In this document: positions 27,796 to 36,156 of the stretch, piece by piece | How the letters are laid out: each line of letters begins with the position of its first letter | How positions within the stretch are numbered: the first letter of the stretch is position 1 | Source of the DNA: a candidate division WOR-3 bacterium | GTDB taxonomy: Bacteria > Hydrothermota > Tepidihabitantia > SM23-42 | Direction: 5' to 3' | Assembly (NCBI GenBank): GCA_029858255.1 | Contig: JAOUFJ010000008.1 | Location: 1 to 64,000, forward strand | DNA length: 64,000 nt | Program-made: the position numbers and the translations under genes | Notes under the pieces: model-generated | What the model was told of the DNA's origin: nothing | What the model saw: only the letters and a program-made list of their open reading frames with translations | Databases searched by the model: none

Positions 27796-28167
27796 ATGAA
27801 GTTCAAATACGAAGAATTGGAGGTCTGGCAGTTAGCCATAGAACTGATAAAAGCTATGTATGTGCTGCTAGAGAAATTCCCGACAGACGAAAAATATGAT
27901 TTAATCTCGCAGGGTAAGAGGGCTGTGGTGTCAATTGCCCTGAATATCGCTGAAGGTAGTGGACGGCACACTGATCGTGACTTCAGCCTCTTCATAAATA
28001 GGGCAACTACATCGTTGCTGGAGGTCGATGCAGTATTGAAGGTTGGAATTGAACTGGGATACATAACACCGCAGGATTATTCTATTATTGATCCGCTGAT
28101 AGAGAACGAGTATTTCAAACTCATTGCCTTTGATAAGTCACTCAGGAAGGGCTCCAGTACAAGATGA
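27796..28167 (+). CDS. four-helix-bundle protein (23S rRNA intervening-sequence type)
   Basis: The ATG at 27796 gives 123 residues with the family signature: MKFKYEELEVWQLAIELIKAMY, then LISQGKRAVVSIALNIAEGSGR and the FINRATTSLLEVDAVL helix. These small helical proteins were first seen in rRNA intervening sequences and are widespread as free genes in candidate-phylum genomes. Their function is unknown. A longer frame from 27733 would run through repeat sequence and is unlikely. The gene interrupts the carboxylase and redox gene series and is bracketed by two copies of the TACTGCGA repeat, so it may have come in as an insertion. Confidence 0.85.
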   Translation: MKFKYEELEVWQLAIELIKAMYVLLEKFPTDEKYDLISQGKRAVVSIALNIAEGSGRHTDRDFSLFINRATTSLLEVDAVLKVGIELGYITPQDYSIIDPLIENEYFKLIAFDKSLRKGSSTR

Positions 28168-28197
28168 AGGTATTCACATTGAATTCTTGTGAGGCAA

Positions 28198-28275
28198 ACA
28201 GGAGCGGTACTGCGAGTCCCGTCTTTTCGGGACGATTTTGCGAATTCGGTTTGGCGAATGATACTGCGAGCAAAG
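28198..28275 (+). repeat. interspersed repeat, TACTGCGA family, copy 4
   Basis: Two TACTGCGA units flank a perfect 6-bp hairpin (GTCCCG, loop TCTTTT, CGGGAC) and a TTTTGCGAATTCGGTTTGGCGAAT stretch. It occupies the spacer between the four-helix-bundle gene and the flavoprotein gene. Confidence 0.6.
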
Positions 28276-28292
28276 TGATTTGGACGTAAGAT

Positions 28293-29114
28293 ATGCATTT
28301 CTTGGCAATAGTTGCCTCTGAAAGGCGTAACGGTAACAGCGATCTGATAGGTCGTCTTTCTGTGAGATACGCATTGAAATCCGGTGTAGATTCCGGTGAG
28401 GTAGCATATCTTAAGAATTTCAGGTTAGAACAGTGCCGCGGTTGCCTGAAGTGTCTTGAAAAGAAACAAAAATGCTGTATTGATGATGACCTTTACAGAT
28501 TGCTCGATATCATCCAGGAGGCGGATAGGCTTCTGGTGATCGCACCGGTATATGTTCTTGGTATTCCGGGCAAGCTGAAGATGCTACTGGATCGATACCT
28601 GGCGATTGCTGGGTACCTGAGCGCGCAAAGTGTGGGGCCCGGAGCAAGCATTGGCGTCGCCGCGCTGCCTGATTGGCATCAATTCCAAATACCCCTCACG
28701 AATCTTGTGCTTCTCGCATTGGGCAGGCGTATCGCAGACAGTATTGTGCTCTACGGGGCAGGACCCGGCGAGGTTTTGCTCAATGGAAGTATCACAGAGC
28801 TTTCTGTGCTGGTTGACAATCTGATAAATTGTCAGAATGGAAAGTACGATTCGACCGTCGCACAGAGATGTCCGGTAGATTATAACTGTCTGTTTGAACG
28901 TATCGAGGGTGATCGATTTCGCTGCCCAGTCTGTCTCACTCCTGCCCGGTTGACTGACAATGGATATTACTTTGATGCCGACGATTTGAATTGTCATCGC
29001 TGGACAGGGCAGAAACTTCAAGAGCATTTTGAGAATTGGGTACTCAAAACAAAGCCCAGATTCAAATCCATGTTAAAGGACATAATAAAAAAGAAGAGAG
29101 AAATGGGGATTTGA
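28293..29114 (+). CDS. NADPH-dependent FMN reductase/iron-sulfur flavoprotein-like protein
   Basis: A 273-residue protein with a flavodoxin-like N-terminus: ASERRNGNSDLI phosphate loop, then CRGCLKCLEKKQKCCIDDDL, a Cys cluster like that of iron-sulfur flavoproteins, and the IAPVYVLGIPGKLKMLLDR block. The C-terminal half contains a CPVCLTP pair and a helical end. It is immediately followed by a ferredoxin-type gene (GTG directly after its TGA), so the two probably form an electron-transfer pair, perhaps taking electrons from acyl-CoA oxidation; that link is inferred. The start has no strong Shine-Dalgarno. Confidence 0.75.
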   Translation: MHFLAIVASERRNGNSDLIGRLSVRYALKSGVDSGEVAYLKNFRLEQCRGCLKCLEKKQKCCIDDDLYRLLDIIQEADRLLVIAPVYVLGIPGKLKMLLDRYLAIAGYLSAQSVGPGASIGVAALPDWHQFQIPLTNLVLLALGRRIADSIVLYGAGPGEVLLNGSITELSVLVDNLINCQNGKYDSTVAQRCPVDYNCLFERIEGDRFRCPVCLTPARLTDNGYYFDADDLNCHRWTGQKLQEHFENWVLKTKPRFKSMLKDIIKKKREMGI

Positions 29115-29696
29115 GTGAGTTCCGAAGGTGAAAACAATATACACTTCGTGTGTACGCGTGACGAAGGTTGGCAGATCGTCGAGAAGAACAAAAGATACTG
29201 GTTATCGAACTGCGGCTGCCGGGAGCAGAGAGGGCGGTGCAAACGGTCCAGGATGGACATCTGCCTTGACTTCCAGGAACGTAATACAGGAGGGGGTTCA
29301 AATCTGCACGAGGTACGTAAGGAAGAGATAGAAAGAGTGTTTGCGGAAGCGAAAGAGAAGCATCTTGTGGTTAGGCCTTTCCGTGATGACCAAGACAGAA
29401 CCCGGGTTGCGGGTATTTGTTTCTGCTGTGACGACTGCTGCGGATATTTCCTGGATCCGAGAGAGAAATGCGATAAGGGAAGATATAGAGAAACTACTGA
29501 TTTAGATAATTGCACTCATTGCAGTGAATGTGTTGAAGTATGCTACTTCGGTGCACGTAGCATGGTTGATGGTAAATTGGTGGTTGCGGCGGACCGATGT
29601 TACGGTTGTGGTCTCTGTACCGACATTTGTCCGACAGGATGCATAGGGATGGTCGTCAGAAGTACGGTCACGAACAAAATAAAAAAGGAGGTTTGA
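29115..29696 (+). CDS. cysteine-rich 2x[4Fe-4S] ferredoxin-like protein
   Basis: The GTG at 29115 follows the previous stop directly and gives 193 residues with 20 cysteines. Two classical 4Fe-4S motifs lie at C133-x2-C136-x2-C139-x3-C143 and C162-x2-C165-x2-C168-x3-C172. A further set occurs upstream: C33-x-C35, C42 and C50 near the N-terminus and C102-x-C104-C105-x2-C108-C109 in the middle, enough for additional clusters or zinc. The enoyl-CoA hydratase start overlaps its stop (TGATG). It probably carries electrons with the flavoprotein encoded just before. The N-terminal Cys-rich part is not a family I can name. Confidence 0.75.
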   Translation: MSSEGENNIHFVCTRDEGWQIVEKNKRYWLSNCGCREQRGRCKRSRMDICLDFQERNTGGGSNLHEVRKEEIERVFAEAKEKHLVVRPFRDDQDRTRVAGICFCCDDCCGYFLDPREKCDKGRYRETTDLDNCTHCSECVEVCYFGARSMVDGKLVVAADRCYGCGLCTDICPTGCIGMVVRSTVTNKIKKEV

Positions 29697-30472
29697 TGCC
29701 GTTCGAATTTATTATTGCTGAGAAGAAGGACAGAATAGGTTTTGTGAAAATAAACCGGCCTGATGTATACAATGCGGTCAACGTCGAAGCGATTGTCGAA
29801 TTAGAGCATGCGGTGCAGACATTCAATTGCGATAAGGATGTTCTGGTTGTTATTATTACAGGAGAGGGCAAGGCCTTTGTTTCGGGATCTGATATTTCCC
29901 GACTTGCTCAGATGGAGTCGATTGAAGCTCGCGAGTACAGCCAGATTGGACAACGTGTGCTTTCTTTTATTGAGAACATGGAAAAACCTGTTATCGCAGC
30001 CGTGAATGGGTTTGCACTTGGTTCGGGGTGCGAACTTGCAATGGCGTGCGACATCAGGATTGCTTCAGAGAAGGCAAAATTCGGTCAACCCGAGGTAAAA
30101 TTAGGATTGATCCCAGGTCATGCCGGCACTCAGCGGCTCGCGAGACTGGTTGGTTCCGCAAAGGCCAAAGAATTGATATTCACCGGAGAGATGATCGATG
30201 CCCAAGAAGCCCTCCGAATAGGTCTCGTGAATAAGGTTGTAGCACCCGAGGCACTGCTCGACGAAGCCACGAATTTGGCAGCAAAAATAATGGAGGTCGG
30301 ACCGACCGCCGTGCGTTTTGCCAAAACGGTCATTAACCGGGGTGTTGATGCAAATTTGACGACAGCGACTTCATACGAGACCGAAGCGTTTAGTATTCTT
30401 TTCTCCACCGAAGAAGCAAAAGAAGGAATGAAAGCATTCCTGGAGAAACGAAAGCCTAATTGGTGTAAATGA
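29696..30472 (+). CDS. enoyl-CoA hydratase (crotonase type)
   Basis: The ATG at 29696 after AGGAGG gives 258 residues. Both catalytic glutamates of classic crotonases are in place (GSGCELAMACDIRIA and FGQPEVKLGLIPGHAGTQRL), and KAFVSGSDISRLAQM supplies the oxyanion hole. It should hydrate crotonyl-CoA or similar short 2-enoyl-CoAs. The 3-hydroxyacyl-CoA dehydrogenase and thiolase downstream complete a butyryl-to-acetyl-CoA sequence, which matches the product of the isobutyryl-CoA mutase. It is distinct from the methylglutaconyl-type paralogue at 24730. Confidence 0.9.
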   Translation: MPFEFIIAEKKDRIGFVKINRPDVYNAVNVEAIVELEHAVQTFNCDKDVLVVIITGEGKAFVSGSDISRLAQMESIEAREYSQIGQRVLSFIENMEKPVIAAVNGFALGSGCELAMACDIRIASEKAKFGQPEVKLGLIPGHAGTQRLARLVGSAKAKELIFTGEMIDAQEALRIGLVNKVVAPEALLDEATNLAAKIMEVGPTAVRFAKTVINRGVDANLTTATSYETEAFSILFSTEEAKEGMKAFLEKRKPNWCK

Positions 30473-30867
30473 TTGCAGTTTTGCTGGAGTCGTGCAACAT
30501 AATGTCGTAGCGCCGCAGATTGCTAGCTATTGACGATAAGCTGAAAAATACTGGCAATGTATAGACGATATGATAAAAGAGCTGAATCGGCTGACCGGTG
30601 GTAAGACAGAATTTTCTTAAGGGGTCGAGATATATATCAACTGTCTGGAAAGAAATTAAGGTACAATATAGTGTTTGTAAGACCTGAGAAAAAATATGGG
30701 CACACGTCATTATTTGAATGGAGTCTAGAAGGAAGATATCTGAAGCAGGTAGATAACATGGCACAAACAGCAATAAAGAATAAATCTGACGACTTCGCCT
30801 GCGCCGCAACCGATAAGCGGACAACGCCCGCCGTTAGACAGAACATCTTAATAGAGGTAAATAACTT
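30473..30867 (+). other. 395-bp gap without a convincing gene
   Basis: No RNA gene or conserved reading frame is recognised. A 66-codon frame (30671-30871) has no family resemblance and no Shine-Dalgarno. The last third holds a GC-rich patch (CGCCTGCGCCGCAACCGATAAGCGGACAACG, quoted here as its first 20 bases CGCCTGCGCCGCAACCGATA and following) ending GCCGTTAGAC, unlike the AT-rich surroundings. GAGG about 10 nt before 30868 serves the next gene. Confidence 0.4.
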
Positions 30868-31968
30868 ATGAATTCTCGGAAAATGCCACTGTTGAAAATA
30901 GGCAATTTTGAGGCCAAGATACCGATTGTTCAGGGCGGAATGAGTGTTGGTATCTCTTTGTCAGGATTAGCTTCGGCTGTGGCGAACGAGGGGGGCATAG
31001 GAGTTATTGGCACTGCTGGAATTGGTATGCTCGAACCTGACTATGCCACAAATTTCAGGGAAGCGAACATAAGAGCTTTGAGAAAAGAAATAAGAAAAGC
31101 AAAGGAAATGACAAGCGGGATTATTGGAGTCAATATAATGGTGGCGCTCTCAGATTTTGATGAACTCTTGCTGGTGGCAGTAGAAGAAGGTGTGGACCTG
31201 GTTTTCGTCGGTGCTGGGCTTTTGCTTAGGAACCCAAAAACATTGCCTCTGGCAAGGTTAAGAGAGGTTGCGACCAAGATTGTTCCTATAGTTTCTTCTG
31301 CAAGAGCTGCAAGAATCACATTTGAAAGCTGGGCGAGAAACTGCGATCATGTCCCCGATGCCGTGGTTGTTGAGGGCCCACTTGCAGGTGGACATCTCGG
31401 TTTCAAGAAAGAACAGATTGACGATTCTGATTATGCGCTGGAGAAGATACTCCCTGATGTTATTTCTGTAATAAAACCCTTTGAGCGGCGGTATAATAAA
31501 GATATCCCCGTAATCGCCGCCGGAGGCATATACACCGGGGCTGATATTTATAGATTTATACAGTTAGGAGCCAGTGGAATTCAAATGGCAACCAGATTTG
31601 TCGCGACTCATGAGTGTGATGCCTTCATAGAGTTCAAAAAGGCATACGTAGTATGCAAAGAGGAGGATATTGTCATAATAGACAGCCCCGTTGGATTACC
31701 GGGAAGAGCGATACGAAACAAATTTATAAATGATATATTCGCAGGTATGAAAAAACCCTTTAAGTGTCCATGGAAGTGTTTGAAAACTTGTGACTTCAAA
31801 AAAGTACCATACTGCATCGCTCACGCACTAACCAATGCCAAGAAAGGAAAACTTAAGAGTGGGTTTGCATTTGCAGGCTCTAATGCATTCAGAGTAGATA
31901 AGATAATTTCTGTCAAAGAATTAATTGCGACCTTGTTGATGGAATATAAAACGGCGGCGTGCATATAA
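30868..31968 (+). CDS. nitronate monooxygenase/FabK-like flavoenzyme
   Basis: The 366-residue TIM-barrel FMN protein has PIVQGGMSVGISLSGLASAVANEGGIGVIGTAGIG, then VVEGPLAGGHLGF with the conserved His, PVIAAGGIYTGADI and GASGIQMATRFVATHEC (FMN phosphate site). The family includes nitronate monooxygenases and enoyl-ACP reductase FabK-like enzymes. The C-terminal part with several Cys (CPWKCLKTCDFKKVPYC) suggests a subgroup of uncertain substrate. Codon use is richer in A/T and AGA than the neighbours and the preceding gap is unusual, hinting at later acquisition. It may reduce or oxidise an acyl-CoA intermediate, but this is speculative. Confidence 0.8.
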   Translation: MNSRKMPLLKIGNFEAKIPIVQGGMSVGISLSGLASAVANEGGIGVIGTAGIGMLEPDYATNFREANIRALRKEIRKAKEMTSGIIGVNIMVALSDFDELLLVAVEEGVDLVFVGAGLLLRNPKTLPLARLREVATKIVPIVSSARAARITFESWARNCDHVPDAVVVEGPLAGGHLGFKKEQIDDSDYALEKILPDVISVIKPFERRYNKDIPVIAAGGIYTGADIYRFIQLGASGIQMATRFVATHECDAFIEFKKAYVVCKEEDIVIIDSPVGLPGRAIRNKFINDIFAGMKKPFKCPWKCLKTCDFKKVPYCIAHALTNAKKGKLKSGFAFAGSNAFRVDKIISVKELIATLLMEYKTAACI

Positions 31969-32055
31969 ACCGCTTCGCTCAAAACCGTCTCTTGGTGTTT
32001 ATTTGAATCTGTTTCAATCCGTTTGAATCAATTTTCCGTAGGAAAAGGAGGTTTG

Positions 32056-33393
32056 ATGAACCTTGATGAGAGACTCCAGAATGTAACAATTATCGGTGCG
32101 GCCGGTAAGATGGGTAGTGGTATTGGTGTGCTTATTGCTCAGGAAATGGCCAGGCTGAAATTAATACCCGAAAACAAAAATAATGTCTACAGACTCAACT
32201 TAGTCGATATGAGTGAGCAGGCGCTTGATGGTCTCAGGGCGTATATGAAGGCCCAACTCGTGAAAGCGGCAGAAAAGTCGACTGTGCTGCTAAGGGATCT
32301 ATATAAAGATAGAAAGGATCTGGTCGAGAACAGCGATATCGTAAATGCCTTTGTTGATGATTCTACAAGTGTCTTAAACTACAGTATCGATCTGGGTATT
32401 GCTGCGAAAAGTCATCTCGTATTCGAAGCGATATTTGAGAATGAAAAAGTGAAGATAAAGATCTACAAAAAGTTGAATAGAATGTGCGGCAAAGATACCC
32501 TCTATCTGACAAATACGTCGAGCATCCCAATCGGTTATCTAGATGAAAATGCGGGTCTTGGCGGCCGGCTCATTGGCTACCATTTCTACAATCCCCCGGT
32601 GGTTCAAAGACTGGTTGAAGTGATTACGGCCAAGGGCACGACTGAGGAGTTGAGAACTGCCGCGGGCGAACTCGGTAAGCGGTTGCGCAAGAAATTAGTG
32701 CCAGCAAATGATATATCAGGGTTTATCGGCAATGGACATTTCATTCGTGATGGTCTGTACGCAATTGATGAGGTCGACAGGCTGCAGGCAAAATTCCGTT
32801 ATGCGGGTGCGATCTACGCCGTTAACAGGATAACACAGGATTTTCTTGTCAGACCAATGGGAATATTCCAGTTGATCGACTACGTTGGCATAGATGTCTT
32901 TCAGTGTATATTAAAGGTTATGCGCACCCACCTTCCTGATGATACATTGAGAAGTAGATTGATCGATAGGATGGTCAAGTATAAGGTTCTCGGTGGTCAG
33001 TATGCAGATGGTTCACAGAAAGATGGATTCCTGAAATACGAGAAGAACCGTCCCGTAGGTATTTATGACGTAAGAAAGAAGGAATATTTCTCTATTTCCG
33101 AAGATTGGAAAAAAAGAATAGAGAAGAAATTGGGGCCGCTGCCGGAGGGCTTTGTTCCATGGCGTGGCCTACTCATGGACAGCAACAAGGACGAGAAACT
33201 GAAGAGGCATTTTGAACAGGTGAAGAAAATGGATACGCCCGGTGGTGAACTTGCGTCTGCTTTTTTGAGAAAAACGAAGGAAATTGCAGAGGGTCTTGTT
33301 AACAGAGGCGTAGCTAATTCGAGCGATGATGTCAATGCTGTCCTCACGAACGGTTTCTTCTGGCTCTACGGACCGATAAATGAATACATTTAG
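32056..33393 (+). CDS. 3-hydroxyacyl-CoA dehydrogenase family protein
   Basis: The ATG at 32056 with GGAGG gives 445 residues, longer than the 280-300 of a simple 3-hydroxybutyryl-CoA dehydrogenase. VTIIGAAGKMGSGIG is the NAD-binding loop (a GxxxxG/A variant of the usual GxGxMG), LVFEAIFENEKVKIKIYKKL, LTNTSSIPIGYL and GYHFYNPPVVQRLVEVI include the catalytic Ser/His region, and NDISGFIGNGHF leads to the C-terminal helical domain. It would oxidise a 3-hydroxyacyl-CoA. It follows the hydratase and flavoenzyme and precedes a thiolase. The short spacer upstream carries TTTGAATC/TTTCAATC repeats. Confidence 0.82.
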   Translation: MNLDERLQNVTIIGAAGKMGSGIGVLIAQEMARLKLIPENKNNVYRLNLVDMSEQALDGLRAYMKAQLVKAAEKSTVLLRDLYKDRKDLVENSDIVNAFVDDSTSVLNYSIDLGIAAKSHLVFEAIFENEKVKIKIYKKLNRMCGKDTLYLTNTSSIPIGYLDENAGLGGRLIGYHFYNPPVVQRLVEVITAKGTTEELRTAAGELGKRLRKKLVPANDISGFIGNGHFIRDGLYAIDEVDRLQAKFRYAGAIYAVNRITQDFLVRPMGIFQLIDYVGIDVFQCILKVMRTHLPDDTLRSRLIDRMVKYKVLGGQYADGSQKDGFLKYEKNRPVGIYDVRKKEYFSISEDWKKRIEKKLGPLPEGFVPWRGLLMDSNKDEKLKRHFEQVKKMDTPGGELASAFLRKTKEIAEGLVNRGVANSSDDVNAVLTNGFFWLYGPINEYI

Positions 33394-33404
33394 ATATGAA
33401 ATCC

Positions 33405-33486
33405 GAAGCACGAAATCCGATTCCGCGGCTACACAAATCTCTGATTTGATTGTATATGCGAGAATACCCGTAAGGGTGAATTCTAA
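33405..33486 (+). repeat. 82-bp interspersed repeat type B, copy 2
   Basis: Same length as 24174-24255 with five substitutions, including the CCCGTAAGGG palindrome. The spacer continues to 33585 with GAATTC-containing sequence and the motif CCCGAGCGGAGCCGAGGGG; no gene is seen in it. Confidence 0.8.
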
Positions 33487-33585
33487 GTCTTCCACGGGGA
33501 ATCTATGATTTGGCCATTGAATTCACTGTCCCGAGCGGAGCCGAGGGGAATTCGACTTTACAATTTAATAGGAAAGGAGTGTTAA

Positions 33586-34833
33586 ATGTCTTTTTTTAGA
33601 AAGAAAGTCTATGCTTGTGCTGGCTTCTATACAGTTTCATTGGGCTCTGGTAGAAAGGAGTTTCACCCCAAGAAGCCACGCCCCGGTATCGAACATTACA
33701 TCAAAGAAGCTGGACTTGGAGTGATAGACCAAATAAAGAACCCCGAACATATTGATGAGGGTGTTATCGGTAACTTCATTGCATCGAGATTCTGTCACCA
33801 GGGCAACCTTGGCGGATTTTTTCCGATGGTGCATCCTACTTTTCAGTACAAACCGTGCATGCGCGTTGAAGGTGCATGCGATTCAGGAGGCTTGGCGCTC
33901 GTTGCCTCGGTAAAGACAGTGCTTGCGGACATTGCCGATGTGGTCATGTGCTTGGGCGTTGAGGTCCAGAACACTGTCAAAGCAGTGTACGGTGCTGATT
34001 ATCTTGCCGCTGCGGGATGGTATTCTGGCGAACGTAAGAATGGGCACGCGTACTTCTTCCCCGACCAGTTTTCTCAGCGAGCCGGTGCGTGTTTTGACAA
34101 GTTCGGATACGATAGAATCCGCCCCGGTATGGCACGGTGGTACGTGAATGCGATCGAGAACGCGCGTAAGAATCCCAAGGCACAGGAATATCACAATGCG
34201 AACAGCGATCTCTACGGGACTGGTATGACATCACCGAGCCCCAAGGCTTTTTGTGAACACATCAATGTTTTTGATTGCTCGAAGGTTTCTGATGGTGCTG
34301 CTGGGCTGATTTTCGCATCCGAACAGGGATTGGAGAAAATCGGCATCAGTAAGAGGAATGTGGTCGAGGTCGTTGGTTACGCACAGGTGCAGGATAATCT
34401 GACCACACCACCAACTGATTTGACAAAATTGGGTACATGCGAGATGGCAGCCAAACGTGCATACGAGAGAGCGGGTATACAACCCAAGGAACTGGGTGTT
34501 TTGGAGGTGCATGATTGCTTCACTGTAGCCGGTCTACTCGCTGTCGAAGCAGCAGGTCTTGCTGGTTATGGTGAAGGCGCGGATTTTGTGAAGGCAGGCA
34601 ATACCAGCCTTAATGGTTTAATCCCTACGAATACTTCTGGCGGGTTAATAGGCTATGGCCACCCGACCGGCGCAACTGGCGTCCGTCAGGCAGTTGATAT
34701 CGTGCATCAACTTTCAGGCAAGGCGGGTGAATATCAGGTGCAGGTAACGTCAGACCGCCCATATGGAATGCTTTCGAGCATGGGTGGGAACGACAAGACC
34801 GTCGTCGCCATGATTTTCAAGAAGACGGATTGA
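33586..34833 (+). CDS. thiolase family protein
   Basis: The 415-residue thiolase has the nucleophile in VEGACDSGGLAL (Cys94 region), the HDCFTVAG block and GGLIGYGHPTGATG with the catalytic His, then SSMGGNDKT. It belongs to the SCP2-like group and is longer than the HMG-CoA-synthase-linked thiolase at 20757, with an insert around residues 150-190. AAAGGAG precedes the ATG. It probably cleaves acetoacetyl-CoA or a longer 3-ketoacyl-CoA at the end of the beta-oxidation-type series. Confidence 0.85.
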   Translation: MSFFRKKVYACAGFYTVSLGSGRKEFHPKKPRPGIEHYIKEAGLGVIDQIKNPEHIDEGVIGNFIASRFCHQGNLGGFFPMVHPTFQYKPCMRVEGACDSGGLALVASVKTVLADIADVVMCLGVEVQNTVKAVYGADYLAAAGWYSGERKNGHAYFFPDQFSQRAGACFDKFGYDRIRPGMARWYVNAIENARKNPKAQEYHNANSDLYGTGMTSPSPKAFCEHINVFDCSKVSDGAAGLIFASEQGLEKIGISKRNVVEVVGYAQVQDNLTTPPTDLTKLGTCEMAAKRAYERAGIQPKELGVLEVHDCFTVAGLLAVEAAGLAGYGEGADFVKAGNTSLNGLIPTNTSGGLIGYGHPTGATGVRQAVDIVHQLSGKAGEYQVQVTSDRPYGMLSSMGGNDKTVVAMIFKKTD

Positions 34834-34849
34834 AGTAGCCGGAGTTTCG

Positions 34850-35554
34850 ATGATCGTTGGGAGCAAATTCTACAGATTGAACGAGATTAATTCTACGAAC
34901 GATTATATAAAGGAGATAATGGAGAATGCTCCTGAAGGTACGGTAGTCATAGCTGATACCCAGAGCTCCGGTAGGGGAAGTAAGGGACGTTCATGGTATT
35001 CACCCGAGGGTGGTTTGTGGATGTCTGTTTTGCTGAAGCATCATCAGAACTGTTTGATTTCCCTCATTGCTGGCGTTGCGATCTGCGAGTCTTTTTCCGC
35101 ATACGGAATCGGAGCCAAAATAAAATGGCCTAACGACGTATTGCTTAACGGCAGAAAGATTGCCGGTATCCTGCCTGAGATCGTTGACGAGAATGTTATT
35201 CTTGGTGTGGGCATCAATCTTAATGTCCGGCAGTTCCCTGACGATCTGCAAGAAAAGGCGAGTTCGATATTCATTGAAACGAAGAAGCATCTTGACCCGC
35301 AGAGTTTCTACCACCGATTGTGCAAGTCTCTCGACGCTTACTACGCTATTCTGAAGAAGGAAGAGGTCGATACGCTGCTATCAAAGTGGCGCGAATATAC
35401 GTTGATGCACGGTCGTGACGTGAGTATTGAACTGCCGGACAGATTGGTTGTTGGCAAAGTCCTGGATATTGATCGGCAGGGCGCATTGATCATAATGCGT
35501 GCCGATTATGGCATCGAACATATCATCGCGGGTGACTGTAGGTTGTTGAATTGA
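34850..35554 (+). CDS. birA: biotin--[acetyl-CoA-carboxylase] ligase
   Basis: A 234-residue ligase with the nucleotide/biotin loop QSSGRGSKGRSWYSPEGGLWMSVLL, KWPNDVLLNGRKIAGIL and ILGVGINLN, then the small C-terminal SH3-like domain. The DNA-binding N-terminal domain of E. coli BirA is absent, so it is a pure ligase. It attaches biotin to carrier proteins and can be expected to modify both carriers in this window (11790 and 27221). It starts 16 nt after the thiolase. Confidence 0.92.
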   Translation: MIVGSKFYRLNEINSTNDYIKEIMENAPEGTVVIADTQSSGRGSKGRSWYSPEGGLWMSVLLKHHQNCLISLIAGVAICESFSAYGIGAKIKWPNDVLLNGRKIAGILPEIVDENVILGVGINLNVRQFPDDLQEKASSIFIETKKHLDPQSFYHRLCKSLDAYYAILKKEEVDTLLSKWREYTLMHGRDVSIELPDRLVVGKVLDIDRQGALIIMRADYGIEHIIAGDCRLLN

Positions 35555-35601
35555 GTGGATTGCATTCTACACTTGGTTTCGATGAGGCTCGAAAATAAAA
35601 T

Positions 35602-36111
35602 ATGATACATATCTATACAGGAAACGGAAAAGGTAAAACGACCGCGGCTTTGGGCCAAGCAATGCGGGCCATTGGCCACGGTCTGAAAGTCCTGATGATT
35701 CAGTTCATGAAGGGTGAGGTCAATTACGGAGAACTTGAAGCAGCAAAACAACTATCTAACTTCACAATCGAACAGTTCGGGCGTCCCGATTTCGTAAATC
35801 CCGAAAATCCAGATGAAACGGATATCCGTCTCGCAAAAGCGGCACTGGCGAGAGCTACTGGCGCCGTGAATGGCCACCAGTATGATATAATAATTCTCGA
35901 TGAGATCAACGTTGCTGTAAATTTTGGATTGATAGAGACCAAAGATGTGATATCACTTTTCAAACAGAAACCGGAAGATGTCGTGCTGATACTGACGGGT
36001 CGCTACATGCCCGAGGAATTTGCACCTTTTGCCGATCTGATTACCGAATGCAGAGAGGTTAAACACTATTTCAACAAAGGCGCAAAGGCGCGCGAAGGTT
36101 TTGAATACTAG
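35602..36111 (+). CDS. cob(I)alamin adenosyltransferase, CobA/BtuR type
   Basis: The 169-residue protein has the modified P-loop YTGNGKGKTTAALG at the N-terminus, KVLMIQFMKG, the IILDEINVAVNFGLI Walker-B-like strand and a LTGRYMPEEF ending typical of CobA/BtuR. It adds the 5'-deoxyadenosyl group to cobalamin, making the cofactor needed by both mutases in this window. Length is slightly under the usual 180-200 because the N-terminal helix is missing. The Shine-Dalgarno is weak. Confidence 0.9.
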   Translation: MIHIYTGNGKGKTTAALGQAMRAIGHGLKVLMIQFMKGEVNYGELEAAKQLSNFTIEQFGRPDFVNPENPDETDIRLAKAALARATGAVNGHQYDIIILDEINVAVNFGLIETKDVISLFKQKPEDVVLILTGRYMPEEFAPFADLITECREVKHYFNKGAKAREGFEY

Positions 36112-36156
36112 GATTGACACAGCGGGTAAATTGCGTAGAATACTGAAGGAGGTTCA

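Noticed and set aside
30790-30845. Integron attC-like site (GTTAGAC end and inverted GC-rich core)
   Set aside because: A matching partner core site upstream and a proper folded structure could not be found, and no integrase is nearby.
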